This document shows positions 1 through 9,807 of a stretch of DNA of 64,000 nucleotides, piece by piece (the first letter of the stretch is position 1; every line of letters begins with the position of its first letter). Under the pieces are notes generated by a model. The model was not told the origin of the DNA and did no database searches. It worked only from the letters and a program-made list of their open reading frames with translations. The stretch lies in the NCBI RefSeq assembly GCF_029625315.1, contig NZ_CP121110.1, forward strand, positions 3,915,001-3,979,000, written 5' to 3'. Source of the stretch: Flavobacterium ginsengisoli (GTDB lineage Bacteria > Bacteroidota > Bacteroidia > Flavobacteriales > Flavobacteriaceae). Position numbers and translations under genes: made by a program.

Positions 1-150
1 TTCTTAAACCAAGTTCCATTTCGCGGTAAACTGATGGCATTCTTACATTCAAATCTAAACCTTTCGAGTTTAGAGATTTTACTTCAACGGTAATTTTTTT
101 GTAGGCAATTGCAAAGAAGCTTTGCCAAACCCTGTCATAGATTGTATCAT
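1..150 (-). CDS. yicC: YicC family protein, N-terminal part, cut by window edge, frame break
   Basis: The start codon is at 150. The first residues read MIQSMTGFGKA, the hallmark opening of the YicC/YloC family, which are endoribonucleases or RNA-turnover proteins of the cytoplasm. After about 20 codons the frame hits a stop. Adding one T to the run of seven at 94-100 restores a continuation that reads KKITVEVKSLNSKGLDLNVR, which fits the family and stays open to the window edge. The break is therefore most likely a homopolymer error. Only about 50 codons lie in the window. The identity rests on the N-terminal signature alone. Confidence 0.75.
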
Positions 151-245
151 ATAATTGAGTATAAAGGCGCAAAGATAATTAAAAGTTTAATGTCTTGCGT
201 TGTAAATTGTGAATCAGTTTTATAGATCAAAATTTACGGTTATTC

Positions 246-593
246 TTACGATAATGCTTTTATAACTTCGGCTACATTTTTTTGGCTGTTGCCGATGTAG
301 ATTTTTCCGTCAATAATAAAAACCGGACGGCTTAAGAAAGTATAATGTTCTAGGATATATTTTTTAAAATCGGCCTCTGTCAATGATTGGTCTTTTAATC
401 CCATTGATTTGTACAATTGAGCTTTTTTGCTAAATAATGCTTCGTAACTTCCAGAAAGTTTATGCATTTCATCCAATTGTTCTTCTGTAATTGGATCTTG
501 TCTGATGTCTTGAAAAACAAGATTGTTTTCTGGAAGACTTTTAATGATTTTGCGACAAGTATCGCATGAAGCTAAATAATATATTTTGTTCAT
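246..593 (-). CDS. ArsC/Spx-family thioredoxin-fold protein
   Basis: This is a 115-residue cytoplasmic protein of the ArsC/Spx/YffB family. A CxxC pair (C10 and C13 in SCDTCRK) follows the first beta strand, as in Spx and in thiol-dependent arsenate reductase-like proteins. The C-terminal SRPVFIIDGKIYIG stretch matches the family's final strand with its conserved arginine-proline. Family members are either reductases or RNA-polymerase-binding stress regulators, and the sequence does not decide between them. There is no ars operon context: it lies between yicC and a divergent DinB-like gene. The length is normal for the family. Confidence 0.8.
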   Translation of the reverse strand: MNKIYYLASCDTCRKIIKSLPENNLVFQDIRQDPITEEQLDEMHKLSGSYEALFSKKAQLYKSMGLKDQSLTEADFKKYILEHYTFLSRPVFIIDGKIYIGNSQKNVAEVIKALS

Positions 594-672
594 AATTTGA
601 TAAATTTGTGAGAATGCAAAGAAAATCCATTTGGAACTTAAAAATGACTAATTTTAGAAAAAAAATAAAATT

Positions 673-1128
673 ATGAGTTCAGTTTTTGATGTGCAAAAAA
701 CAATTAGAGAAATTCTTTTGAAAATCTTAGATAGTCATTCATTAGAACAATTAAACAAAATTCCAGATGGTTTTAGCAACAATATTATTTGGAATATAGG
801 CCACTGTATTTCTTCGCAACAGGTTTTGGTCTATAAATTATCGGGTCTTCCAACAATGGTTTCTGAAGATTTCGTTAACAAATATAAAAAAGGGACCAAA
901 CCAGAAGGAGATGTTTCTCAAGCTGAGGTTGATGAAATTAGAACATTGCTTTCAACAACATTAGAAAAAACAAAAAATGATTTTGAAAGCGGTCTGTTTG
1001 TTAATTATCATGAATACACTACCAGCGTCGGATTCACACTTCTTCATATTCAAGGGGCTTTAGATTTTAATAATTTTCATGAAGGACTTCATACTGGAGT
1101 TATAATGTCGTTAAGAAAATTTGTTTAA
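673..1128 (+). CDS. DinB-like domain protein
   Basis: A 151-residue protein of the DinB/YfiT four-helix bundle superfamily. Three histidines that would form the metal site are visible: H44 in NIGH, and H136 and H140 in FHEGLHTG. Relatives are metal-dependent hydrolases or thiol transferases (bacillithiol or mycothiol transferases), but the substrate of this one cannot be read from the sequence. It is a single gene with its own terminator at 1131-1163, shared with the convergent rlpA-like gene. A run of A residues precedes the start, as is common in flavobacteria that lack strong Shine-Dalgarno sequences. Confidence 0.8.
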   Translation: MSSVFDVQKTIREILLKILDSHSLEQLNKIPDGFSNNIIWNIGHCISSQQVLVYKLSGLPTMVSEDFVNKYKKGTKPEGDVSQAEVDEIRTLLSTTLEKTKNDFESGLFVNYHEYTTSVGFTLLHIQGALDFNNFHEGLHTGVIMSLRKFV

Positions 1129-1130
1129 AT

Positions 1131-1163
1131 AAAAAAATCCCGCTTTAAGCGGGATTTTTTTTT
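1131..1163. terminator. Bidirectional intrinsic terminator
   Basis: The stem ATCCCGC / GCGGGAT with a TTTAA loop is flanked by a run of A on the left and a run of T on the right. It lies between two convergent genes (673-1128 and 1162-1650), so it can end both transcripts. Confidence 0.85.
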
Positions 1164-1650
1164 ATTCGATTATGGTTTCAATAGTGACCTTCATTGCGCC
1201 GGCTCCTTTATTTTTTGATATATCCATAAAAGCTCTTTTAGATAAATCAATTTCGCGGGTTTTTACAAAAGGGCCGCGGTCAGTAATTTTTACAATGACA
1301 AATTTGCCATTAGCTTCATTTGTTACTTTTACTCTTGTTCCAAAAGGAAGTTTTTTGTGAGCTGCAGTATAGCTGTTATTGTTGAATCGGCTTCCGTTAG
1401 CAGTTCTTTTTCCGTTAAAACGATCAGCGTAGTAGGAAGCGTGAGCGTTTTTCTTGTATGGTCTAAGTTTTAAACCTTTGTCTGTAAAGACAGAATCCGG
1501 TAAAGGGATAATAGTCGGTTTTACATTTTTAACAGTATCTTGAATGATTTTAGGTTCTGTTGTAGGTTTGGTCTGGCTTATAACATACGTAAAGCCGCTA
1601 ATTAAGGTTAAAGCGATTGTGGCGAATAAAATGTTTTTTTTATTTCTCAT
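1162..1650 (-). CDS. RlpA-like septal ring lytic transglycosylase (DPBB domain)
   Basis: A 162-residue exported protein. Residues 1-26 form a signal peptide or membrane anchor, followed by a short Thr/Pro-rich linker and a C-terminal double-psi beta-barrel from about residue 70. The family landmarks ASYYAD...GKRTANG, LPFGTRVKVTN and the catalytic-site motif TDRGPF (residues 123-128) are all present. RlpA proteins cleave or bind denuded peptidoglycan glycan strands at division sites. There is no SPOR domain here, which is usual for short members. It stands alone, convergent with the DinB-like gene. Confidence 0.85.
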   Translation of the reverse strand: MRNKKNILFATIALTLISGFTYVISQTKPTTEPKIIQDTVKNVKPTIIPLPDSVFTDKGLKLRPYKKNAHASYYADRFNGKRTANGSRFNNNSYTAAHKKLPFGTRVKVTNEANGKFVIVKITDRGPFVKTREIDLSKRAFMDISKNKGAGAMKVTIETIIE

Positions 1651-1703
1651 GGGTTATTCTTTTTCAGACTTGGGGGGAGTTTGTACAAATAATGTGCCGA
1701 GAT

Positions 1704-1730
1704 GAAAAAAGCCCTGTAGGAAGGGCTTTA
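1704..1730 (-). terminator. Intrinsic terminator of the small membrane protein gene
   Basis: The stem AAGCCCT / AGGGCTT with a short loop is followed on the minus strand by a T tract (A run at 1705-1710). It lies just past the stop of the gene at 1743-2166. Confidence 0.75.
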
Positions 1731-1742
1731 ATTGGTGTTTTT

Positions 1743-2166
1743 TTAGAACCAAAGGTTCCAAGGGATTCTACTTAAAATAAGCAATAATCCTAATCCGTAA
1801 AAAATAGCAAAGGTTTTAAATTTAGCTTCACTATTGATTATTTTTTTATGTTTAGACCATCCAATAGTAATTAAGATGATAGCAATGATATTAATTAGAG
1901 GGTGCTCTAATGATGTTAGTCTTAATTCTGCATTAGACATTTGCCCGAATGCTCGCTTTTCCAAGTGGAGAAACAAAATATAAGATTAAGCCAATCAATA
2001 ATTGAGTGTGTGTTCCAATTAAAGCAAATAAAGCGATTTTACGATCTTTAGCTGTAAACTCTTTTTTTGAAGTAAATCCAATGATTGCATTTACAACCGC
2101 AACTAGCAAAAGAAGCAATGCTAAGTATGCCCAACCAGAGTGGAATTTTTGTAGAAAATTATACAT
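1743..2166 (-). CDS. Small multi-spanning membrane protein, frame break
   Basis: I join two overlapping reading frames into one gene of about 141 residues that starts at MYNFLQKFHSGWAYLAL (2166) and ends IPWNLWF. It shows four hydrophobic segments with conserved His residues in helices 1 and 2, resembling the cytochrome b561-like or uncharacterised integral membrane proteins common in flavobacteria. The function is unknown. The frames separate at 1950-1956, where the gene strand reads GCGAGCA. Reading GCAGCA instead gives LGKAAFGQMSNAEL without interruption. The 57 extra bases upstream of 2166 in the longer frame look non-coding. Confidence 0.6.
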
Positions 2167-2212
2167 AAACTTTGTTTTTTGTTGAAAACAAATATAACAA
2201 AAAAGGCTATAA

Positions 2213-2249
2213 AAAAACGGCATTAAACTTAAAAGTCAATGCCGTTTTT
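2213..2249 (-). terminator. Intrinsic terminator after the TonB receptor gene
   Basis: A perfect 12-base stem (AAAAACGGCATT / AATGCCGTTTTT) lies about 24 bases past the corrected stop of the TonB-dependent receptor at 2273. It is symmetrical enough to work on either strand. Confidence 0.8.
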
Positions 2250-2272
2250 ATTATTTATTTAGATTCTAAATT

Positions 2273-5058
2273 TTAGAAATCGTAACGTAATGCAAAGTTC
2301 CAAGTTCTACCGAAACCAAAGTATACTTGGTTATTTGTAGAAATTCCTTTATACGTTGGCTGAGTTGGGTAATCAGCAAGCAAAGTAGTTAGTTTTTGCT
2401 TCAGCAATGTAAGTGTAATCAAAAACGTTGTTTACGTTTAATCTGAAACCTACAGAGTTGCTTTTGGTTTTACCAACTAACCATTTGTATGATAAACCAG
2501 CATCAGCAGTACCATAAGATGGTAATTGTAATGCTCCTCTGTTATCAGCTTTAGTAAAGTTACCTGGAGAAATAGCCGCATACAATCTGTCAAAGTAGTT
2601 GTAGTTTGCATCAACAGTAAAACGAGGTAAAATTTCGTAAGTTGCTCCTAAAGCTGCAGTTGTTTGAGCAAGCATCCCCAACTCTTACACCATCAAGGTA
2701 TAATGTTGAAGGAGTTCCTCCACCGATAGGGTTGTTTCCAGAGTCGTAACGGTTACTTGTACTTGTACCTTCATATTTCCAGTCTCCAATAGATAACATA
2801 CCTGTAATAGTAAGTTTGTCAAGTACTTTTGCAGTACCATCAATCTCAATACCTGAGTGAATTTCAGTAATTCCAGCGAAGTCATAGTAACCTCCAGGGT
2901 TGTCTGTAGCTCCGTCATTAGATCTTTGGTATCTGTCTTTCCAAGACGTACGGTATAAGTTTACGTTTGCAGAGAACATTCTTGTACGTAAACCGTATCC
3001 AGCTTCGATACCAAAAATTTTCTCATTTGTTAAGTTACCATTTACAAGAGATGCATTGTTTGGGTAAACTGCATTAAAGAATGGCTGTTTTGAGTAATAT
3101 CCTGAGTTAACAAAAACATTATGATGCTCGTTGATGTTGTAATTAACACCACCTTTTACGTTTCCACCTAAGATGTTTTCGTAATCTGTACTAGATAATG
3201 GATCTGTACTTTTGTATTTGAAATAATCAACTCTTTTGAATCCTTGTTGAGAAAGAGCACCTTGAACGAATGCAGTAAATTTATCATTAGAATATTCTAA
3301 TTGAGTAAATCCACCATACCATCTAACATCACCGTCATTGTTGAAGTTGATTTTTTCTTCTTTGTCAGTATCTTTAAATACATTCCAAGGAGCATATGTA
3401 GAATATGTACTGTATAAAACTCTATTAGGGTTGTTAGTATCAAAATTGTCAATGTAAGAATCTGCACCTAATCTGTCGTTTACGTTTTGGTAGTGAAGAC
3501 CTTTGTAACCTCTTACGTCAACTCCAAGATCCCAAGTTAAGTTTTCTGTGAATTTTTTGTTGAAGTTAACAATTGCTCCGTACCAGTTGTGTGAATTAAC
3601 AGAAGATATTTGAGAAATACCTGATGTATTGTTGTAAACATATGGAGATTGTGGAGTTCCTGATCCAGTTCTTCCTGTGTTAGAGCTGTTTTGGAATTGT
3701 CCACTCGTACCATTTGTTGCACGAGTATTGTCTGTGTTGTTAAATCTGATAACTTCTTGTCCTGTATTCCAACGAACGATTTTATCATAATCAACTAAAC
3801 CATCTGCAGTTCTAAATACATCACTAGTGTAGTTGTTGTTTCCAGCACCACCTGCTCCTCTAGATCCTCCTCCACGTCCGAAAGAAACGTAAGCTACAGT
3901 AGATAATTTAGATGTTTCATTGATTTGGAAATCATAGTTTAATGAAACAACTGGTTTGTGGTAGTAGTTTCTTACCATGTTGAAAGCTTGACCATCTTTG
4001 TAACCCCAATCAGAGTTGTATTTAATGTTTGGGTCAGATACAGAACCATATTTTTGGTACTGTGCTATAGTGATAAAAGTAGATCTTTGATCGTGCCATT
4101 GTGGAGCACCAGTAACTGTAAATTGGAAATCGTGTTTATTGTTTTTTGTAGAATAACCAAGAGCTACATAGTAGTTATCTCCGTTAAATTGAGTTCCATC
4201 TACATATCCATCACCTTGAGTGTGGCTGTATAAAACAGACGCAGAGAATCCGCTGTCTAATTTTCCTGTGTTGTAAGCAACGTTAGATTTAAAGAAATTG
4301 TCGTTACCAAAAGAAGTACCAACTGTTCCACCTTGTTTTAAATCAGAAGCTTTAGTTACGTAGTTCATTGTACCCCCAACAGAAGCGATAGCTAATTTTG
4401 AAGAACCTAAACCTCTTTGAATCTGAATTGCAGAAGTAACATCAGATAAACCAGCCCAGTTACTCCAGTAAACAGAACCATTTTCCATGTCGTTAACTGG
4501 CATACCGTTAACCATTACCGCAACGTTGTTTTGGCTAAATCCACGAACTGTAATTCTTGAATCTCCAAATCCACCACCAGATTTAGTTACGTAAACAGAT
4601 GGAGTGCTTTTTAACAATTCAGGAAGTTCTTGGTTTCCTAATTTTGCTTGAATTTCAGAAGCTTTAATTGTAGAAACTGCAACAGGAGTTTTTCTGTCTT
4701 TTGCAATATCTACAGTGCTACTTTTAACTACAATCTCAGTTAATTCGTTAGAGTTAGAAACCAAAGTAATAGTTCCTAAGTTTGTAGTTGCGCCGTTTGA
4801 CACATTAAATTTCACAGTTTGGTTGTCATAACCTAAGAAAGAGATAACAATCTCACCTGTGCTTGATGTTGAAGTAAGAGTAAATTTACCATCAAAATCT
4901 GTTGAAGTTGCTGTAGTAGATCCTTTGATCACCACATTTGCTCCTGGTAATCCACCTGTTCCGTCGGTAATTTTACCAGTAACTTTTCCTTGAGAAAATA
5001 CGGTTGAAACTATCATAAAAAATAGTCCGGTCAGTAACCAATTTTTCATTTTCTTCAT
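2273..5058 (-). CDS. TonB-dependent receptor with carboxypeptidase-regulatory N-terminal domain, two frame breaks
   Basis: An outer-membrane active transporter of about 930 residues. A signal peptide (residues 1-23, ending FSQG) is followed by a CarboxypepD_reg-like domain (about 24-110) with KVTGKITDG and a GTITLVSN tail. Next come a plug domain (about 115-240, with ITVRGFSQNNVAVMVNG) and a 22-strand barrel. The substrate is unknown; no susD-like lipoprotein is adjacent, so an iron-chelate or other small ligand is more likely than a glycan. The frame breaks at 2668-2674 and 2376-2382, both reading GCAAGCA on the plus strand. With GCAGCA restored the protein reads RVGDAAQTTAALG and then KTNYFAADYPTQPTY, ending at TWNFALRYDF, a typical barrel terminus. 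Confidence 0.85.
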
Positions 5059-5380
5059 TTTGTTATTGAGTTTATTGTTTTTGGCAAAATTATAACAAAT
5101 AACTCAGATAATGTTATCGAAATGTTAAGAAAAACAAGTTTTGCTTTTTATGCTTGCGCATTAAAATGAATTTTTGTCTTTTTGTTGGATAAAATATTGA
5201 TTTGTTGAATTTAAGTGGTACTTTTTTGTTAAAAATATAATTATTCTGATAAGTTTGTAAGATGGGTGTTGTAGTTAAACGATTATTTGTGTTTTTAATC
5301 GATTTATAATGTAGAAAACGTCCTAATTTTACTAGAAAATAGGACGTTTTAGAAGTTAAAAAATATTTAAGTAAATGTTT
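5059..5380. other. Intergenic region between pgi and the TonB receptor
   Basis: This 322-base AT-rich stretch has no credible coding sequence. It holds the pgi terminator at 5315-5350 and, close to the receptor start, a -7-like TAATTTTG on the minus strand at 5085-5092. No clear TTTG -33 box was found at the usual distance. Confidence 0.6.
5315..5350 (-). terminator. Intrinsic terminator after pgi
   Basis: The inverted repeat AAAACGTCCTA / TAGGACGTTTT lies 31 bases past the pgi stop. The minus-strand transcript ends in T residues. Confidence 0.8.
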
Positions 5381-7024
5381 CTATTTGTTTTTTAAGAAAT
5401 GTTTTAACAAAAACGAAGTCGAACTGTCGTGATTTTTAACAGTCTTAGAATTGATTTCGTCTAAAATCGAGTTTGCCAATTGCTTACCTAATTCAACTCC
5501 CCATTGGTCAAAACTGAAAATATTCCAAATAACACCTTGAACAAAAATCTTGTGTTCGTATAATGCAATTAAAGAACCTAAGCTTCTTGGAGTAAGTTTT
5601 TGAATTAGAATTGTATTAGTTGGTTTGTTTCCAGTGAATACTTTAAAAGGCAATAAATAAGATGCTTTTTCAGCAGAAAGTCCTTGTTTGTCAAACTCTG
5701 CCTGAACTTGTGCTTCTGTTTTTCCATTCATTAAAGCTTCAGTCTGAGCAAAGAAGTTTGACATCAATTTATCGTGGTGATCTTCGTTACCATAAAGAGG
5801 TTTTACAAATCCCACAAAATCTGTTGGAATTCTCTTTGTTCCTTGGTGAATTAATTGGAAGAAAGCATGTTGTGAGTTTGTTCCTGGCTCTCCCCAAATG
5901 ATTGTTCCAGTTTGGTAATTAACAGGTTTTCCGTCACGTCCAACACTTTTTCCGTTGCTTTCCATAAAAGCTTGCTGTAAATAAGGGGCAAGTTTGTGTA
6001 AATATTGTGTGTATGGAATCAAAGCTTCGCTTTCGGCACCATAAAAATTATTGTACCAAACACTTAACAAAGCTAAAATAACCGGAATGTTTTCATCAAA
6101 TTCTGCCGATTTGAAATGTTCATCCATTTCATAGGCGCCATTTAATAAATCATTATAATTATCAAATCCAACAGCCAAAGCAATGCTTAAACCAACTGCG
6201 CTCCATAAAGAGAATCTTCCTCCAACCCAGTCCCACATTGGGAAAACGTTGTCTGGATTAATTCCGAATTCTGTTACATTTTTAATGTTTGTAGAAACCG
6301 CTACGAAGTGTTTTGCAATGTCTTCTTGAGAAGCCGATTTTAAAAACCATTCTTTTATAGTTTCTGAATTCGAAAGCGTTTCTTGAGTAGTAAAAGTTTT
6401 AGAAACAATTACGAAAAGTGTCGTTTCAGGATTTAGTTTTTTGATAACTTCATTTACGTGGTCACCGTCAACATTTGAAACGAAATGTGTGTTTAGGTGA
6501 TTTTTGTAAAATTGTAAAGCTTCAACAGCCATAACAGGACCAAGGTCAGAACCTCCAATACCAATATTTACAACATCTGTAAAAGCTTTTCCAGTGTAGC
6601 CTTTTCTTTGTCCAGAAATAATTTCTTCAGTAAATTTTTTGATTTTATTTTTTACTTCGTAAACTTCCGGAATTACATTTTCTCCGTCTACTTTGATAAC
6701 TGCCGATTCTGGAGCACGCAATGCTGTGTGTAAAACCGCGCGATTTTCAGTCTGATTAATTAATTCTCCTCCAAAATATTGTGCAATTGCATCTTTCAAT
6801 CCGATTGAGTTTGCTAATTCTAATAAAAGAGAAACTGTTTCTTGACTGATATTATTTTTTGAATAATCTACTAAAAAGTCATTCCATTGCAAATTGAATT
6901 TTTCAACGCGCGCACTATCTTGTTGAAACAATTCTTGTATTGTGGTTTCGTGAATTGCGTTATAGTGGTTTTGTAGATTTTTCCACGCTTCAGTCCCAGT
7001 TGGGTTTGTTGTGTTTAAAGCCAT
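5381..7024 (-). CDS. pgi: Glucose-6-phosphate isomerase
   Basis: A cytoplasmic enzyme of glycolysis and gluconeogenesis that interconverts glucose-6-phosphate and fructose-6-phosphate. Both family signatures are present: [14 protein letters not shown] and the region [16 protein letters not shown]. The [16 protein letters not shown] segment near the C-terminus carries the catalytic-loop residues. I chose the start at 7024 ([10 protein letters not shown]), giving 547 residues. The 11-residue upstream extension is not family-like and would overlap a -7-like TATTTTTG at 7057-7064. It is a single-gene unit with its own terminator. Confidence 0.95.
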   Translation of the reverse strand: MALNTTNPTGTEAWKNLQNHYNAIHETTIQELFQQDSARVEKFNLQWNDFLVDYSKNNISQETVSLLLELANSIGLKDAIAQYFGGELINQTENRAVLHTALRAPESAVIKVDGENVIPEVYEVKNKIKKFTEEIISGQRKGYTGKAFTDVVNIGIGGSDLGPVMAVEALQFYKNHLNTHFVSNVDGDHVNEVIKKLNPETTLFVIVSKTFTTQETLSNSETIKEWFLKSASQEDIAKHFVAVSTNIKNVTEFGINPDNVFPMWDWVGGRFSLWSAVGLSIALAVGFDNYNDLLNGAYEMDEHFKSAEFDENIPVILALLSVWYNNFYGAESEALIPYTQYLHKLAPYLQQAFMESNGKSVGRDGKPVNYQTGTIIWGEPGTNSQHAFFQLIHQGTKRIPTDFVGFVKPLYGNEDHHDKLMSNFFAQTEALMNGKTEAQVQAEFDKQGLSAEKASYLLPFKVFTGNKPTNTILIQKLTPRSLGSLIALYEHKIFVQGVIWNIFSFDQWGVELGKQLANSILDEINSKTVKNHDSSTSFLLKHFLKNK

Positions 7025-7140
7025 TTTATCTATAATTGAGTTTGTTTTCTGAAACACAAAAATACTGAAATAACTTTTAAAAGGGGAGCGGTTTGCGATT
7101 ATATAACAATTAGTTACGAAAACGTTTTATGAAGAGTGCG

Positions 7141-7626
7141 TCATAACTTTTTCCAGACAACTTCTGCTATCACCGATTTTCCACCTTGTGTAGTATTGGT
7201 TACAGAATATTTAAGTTCGTTATTTGTAAAAGTGTATGATCTCTTTTGAATTGTTCCTTCCCAATTTGGAAACGATGCCGTTTTTATTGTAAAAGTTATA
7301 GTCTTATTTTTTTCGTCAATTTCATATTCGCCAAAATGTGAATTACTTCCCCGTACAATTGCGGCGTTTTCTTCGGGTGTACATTTATTTTTATCTCCTG
7401 AAATAATTTTGGATCTTTTGTCTTTGTAAATCTGAACTGCATAATTTCCTATTTCATCAAAGAACAAAAAACCTTTCGGATTTACATCATAGGGAAGGTT
7501 TTTTGTTCCGTCAGAATTTGTGTTTTCTACTGAAACCAAAGTCCATGAACCTGAAAATTCAGATTTTTTTTGTGCATTAATTGAGTTTGCAATCAAAAGC
7601 AATATCATCAAAATTGTGTTTTTCAT
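7141..7626 (-). CDS. Exported lipocalin-like domain protein
   Basis: A 161-residue protein with an N-terminal signal peptide (residues 1-18, ending NAQ). It continues into a lipocalin-like fold seen in small Bacteroidota proteins: GSWTLVSVEN at the first strand, a GFLFFDEIGNYAVQIY segment, and a C-terminal YTFTNNELKYSVTN hairpin. The ligand is unknown. It lies 10 bases downstream of the SDR gene on the same strand, so the two are probably co-transcribed and under the divergent AraC regulator. Confidence 0.65.
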   Translation of the reverse strand: MKNTILMILLLIANSINAQKKSEFSGSWTLVSVENTNSDGTKNLPYDVNPKGFLFFDEIGNYAVQIYKDKRSKIISGDKNKCTPEENAAIVRGSNSHFGEYEIDEKNKTITFTIKTASFPNWEGTIQKRSYTFTNNELKYSVTNTTQGGKSVIAEVVWKKL

Positions 7627-7636
7627 CTTTTTAAAT

Positions 7637-8197
7637 TTAGTAGTTTACTTTAATGATTTCTCCATTTATAGATTTTTCAATGCTCTTTGCATAAGCGTTT
7701 ATTAAATCTTCGCTCAGAATATCTGCAACTTTTGCTGGACTTATACCATTTAATCTAATTCCTCTTTCTAATTCTAGCGAAGCGGCGAGAACAAAACTAT
7801 TGACTCCGCCATTTACAATCGCTTTGCTAATATTGTTCTTAACTGGTTTATCACCCATCTTTCCTGATGTAAGTGTAAATGACCCATTATCGTTTAGGTA
7901 TTTTTGTCCAACTAAAACCAGATTAATTTGCCCAAGTAATTTGTTTTGAATGCCAATGTTTAGTTTTTTTTCGTCAAGCGAAAGTAGATCTCCTGTGTAG
8001 CAATCGCCCGCAACACAAATGCAAGCATCAATGTTTTTGACTTCTTCAAATAATTTTTCAATCGATTTTGAATCTGATAAGTCGATTCTGAAATCACCAC
8101 TGTTTCTTCCAGCCGAAATTATTTCATGATTTTTTGCTAAAGCAGGATGCAGTATTTTGCCAATTTCTCCATTTGCTCCAATTAAAAGTATTCTCAT
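7637..8197 (-). CDS. Short-chain dehydrogenase/reductase
   Basis: A 186-residue Rossmann protein. The nucleotide-binding motif GANGEIGK is at residues 7-14, and AGR at 30-32 follows strand two. It is shorter than classical SDRs (about 250) and lacks an obvious YxxxK pair: the TSGKMGDKP region sits where the catalytic Ser would be. It therefore resembles the atypical short-SDR group annotated as short-chain dehydrogenase. The substrate is unknown. It is divergent from an AraC-type regulator, with 95 bases between the two starts, and upstream of the lipocalin-like gene. That arrangement suggests regulation by the AraC protein. Confidence 0.75.
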   Translation of the reverse strand: MRILLIGANGEIGKILHPALAKNHEIISAGRNSGDFRIDLSDSKSIEKLFEEVKNIDACICVAGDCYTGDLLSLDEKKLNIGIQNKLLGQINLVLVGQKYLNDNGSFTLTSGKMGDKPVKNNISKAIVNGGVNSFVLAASLELERGIRLNGISPAKVADILSEDLINAYAKSIEKSINGEIIKVNY

Positions 8198-8292
8198 TTT
8201 GTCGATTTTTAGTTTGTTATCTGAAACAAAATTAAGTGGTTAGCAATCGTGAAAAATTGTACTTATTGGTACTAAAATTGTATTTTAGCATA

Positions 8293-9135
8293 ATGACAAA
8301 CAAGAATTTATATCTTCCTTTTGAAGTTGATTTTAAAGAATTGGAGCAGTTTCCGAAAACAATTCGGAAGAATAATTTCTTTGAACTGATTTATATTGTT
8401 GATGGAACAGGAATTCAAGTTATTAATGATAATAAATTTCAATATCGAATGGGAAATCTATTTCTTGTAACACCGCAAGATGTGCATTCATTTGAAATTA
8501 CAACACCAACAAAATTCTTTTTTCTCCGATTTAATGAATATTATGTAAAAGCGAGTTCTCAAAATGGGCAATCTGAAGCTGTTTTGCGAATGGAATATAT
8601 TCTTCAAAATGCAAGCCATCGCCCAGGTTGTATTTTAAAAAATCAAATTGATAAACCATTGATTGCTTCATTAATAGGGAATATAATAAGTGAGCAAAAC
8701 AATCAGCAGATTTACCATCAAAAAATTATTGAGCAGATTGTAAATACAATTATTACAATTGTTGCAAGAAATATTGCTTTGAAACTTCCTAAGAATATTA
8801 AAGAAACAACAGGAGAAATGGTTCTTGAAATTCTACATTATATTCAAGAGAATATTTACAATCCAAAAGAGTTAAAATCAGAAAAAATAAGCGACCATTT
8901 TAATATTACGCTTAATTATTTAGGTAAATATTTTAAAAAGCAAACAGGAGAAACACTGCAAGAATATATTGCAAACTATAAATTGAGATTAATTGAAGCT
9001 AGACTTTTGAACAGTGATATGCGAATTAACGAAATCGCAGATGAATTAAATTTTTCTGATGAAAGTCATTTAAACAAAGTTTTTAGGAAACATAAGGGAA
9101 TGAATCCTTCGGAATTTAGAAAAAAATATTCCTAG
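8293..9135 (+). CDS. AraC family transcriptional regulator
   Basis: A cytoplasmic DNA-binding protein of about 280 residues. An N-terminal cupin sensor domain (LIYIVDGTGIQVIND, then GNLFLVTPQDVHSFE) is followed by a C-terminal double helix-turn-helix with NITLNYLGKYFKKQTGETL and the signature INEIADELNFSDESHLNKVF. I chose the start at 8293 because the 19 upstream residues are not family-like and lie in the divergent promoter region. It is transcribed away from the SDR/lipocalin-like pair, the usual place for a local regulator of that pair. Confidence 0.88.
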   Translation: MTNKNLYLPFEVDFKELEQFPKTIRKNNFFELIYIVDGTGIQVINDNKFQYRMGNLFLVTPQDVHSFEITTPTKFFFLRFNEYYVKASSQNGQSEAVLRMEYILQNASHRPGCILKNQIDKPLIASLIGNIISEQNNQQIYHQKIIEQIVNTIITIVARNIALKLPKNIKETTGEMVLEILHYIQENIYNPKELKSEKISDHFNITLNYLGKYFKKQTGETLQEYIANYKLRLIEARLLNSDMRINEIADELNFSDESHLNKVFRKHKGMNPSEFRKKYS

Positions 9136-9151
9136 TAATTAAGAGGTTTAA

Positions 9152-9772
9152 TTACCAAAATTTCCACCAAGGTTTTTTATTAATCTGTATGATTTTCTTC
9201 GAAACATCGACATCAATTCTTTTTGGAAATTCAGTTTTAATTTTAGAATCATCAAAAAAAAGTTCGCCATTATCACTCATTCCGAGTGGAGATTTTGTTC
9301 TTTCTTTCCAATTTTCGGTCTGTAATTCCGGAATTAAATCAGTATCGTTTTTTTCGCGAAAGCGTTTTTGAGCTTTTTCTATAATTTCTTCTTCTAAGTT
9401 CGAAGATGAATTTTTGAAAAGTGAAATCGAATTGTCTGGAATATTTAAAAGGAAAACTTGAGTTTTATCACCAATTTTCTGAATGTCCAATACTTTGAAA
9501 TATGCAATCGAGTCTAAAAGAAAATGACCAATTTTTGCTGAATCCGGATTAAACTTTGATAAATCTTTGGCGTGTGCACTTGCAATTAAATACCTGAAAT
9601 TTCCCGAAAGTCCGCCGCCAATTGAACTCATATCAGTAAATCCTTTTTCTTGAATAATCTGTCCGACTTTGTAATTTAAAATTAAACTTTCAGAAAGATT
9701 TGTGTCTCTGTAAAATAATTTTAAACCAGAAAAAGTTTCATGATACATGGTTTTAAGGCGTTCATTTTTCAT
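9152..9772 (-). CDS. Hypothetical protein
   Basis: A 206-residue soluble protein that I do not recognise. It lacks a signal peptide and membrane segments. A glycine-rich SSIGGGLSGNFRYLIASAHA stretch lies near the middle of the N-terminal half, and a Glu/Lys-rich helix (LEEEIIEKAQKRFREKND) follows. The C-terminus ends in an aromatic-basic tail (KKPWWKFW). The coding pattern is normal for the genome. It lies convergent to the AraC gene and 35 bases downstream of the M23 peptidase gene, on the same strand. Confidence 0.6.
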   Translation of the reverse strand: MKNERLKTMYHETFSGLKLFYRDTNLSESLILNYKVGQIIQEKGFTDMSSIGGGLSGNFRYLIASAHAKDLSKFNPDSAKIGHFLLDSIAYFKVLDIQKIGDKTQVFLLNIPDNSISLFKNSSSNLEEEIIEKAQKRFREKNDTDLIPELQTENWKERTKSPLGMSDNGELFFDDSKIKTEFPKRIDVDVSKKIIQINKKPWWKFW

Positions 9773-9807
9773 GATTTTCGATTCAAAAAATTACAAAAAA
9801 GGATTTT

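Noticed and set aside
3958..4233. 91-residue plus-strand frame within the TonB receptor gene
   Set aside because: It is antisense to a well recognised receptor coding region and shows no family pattern.
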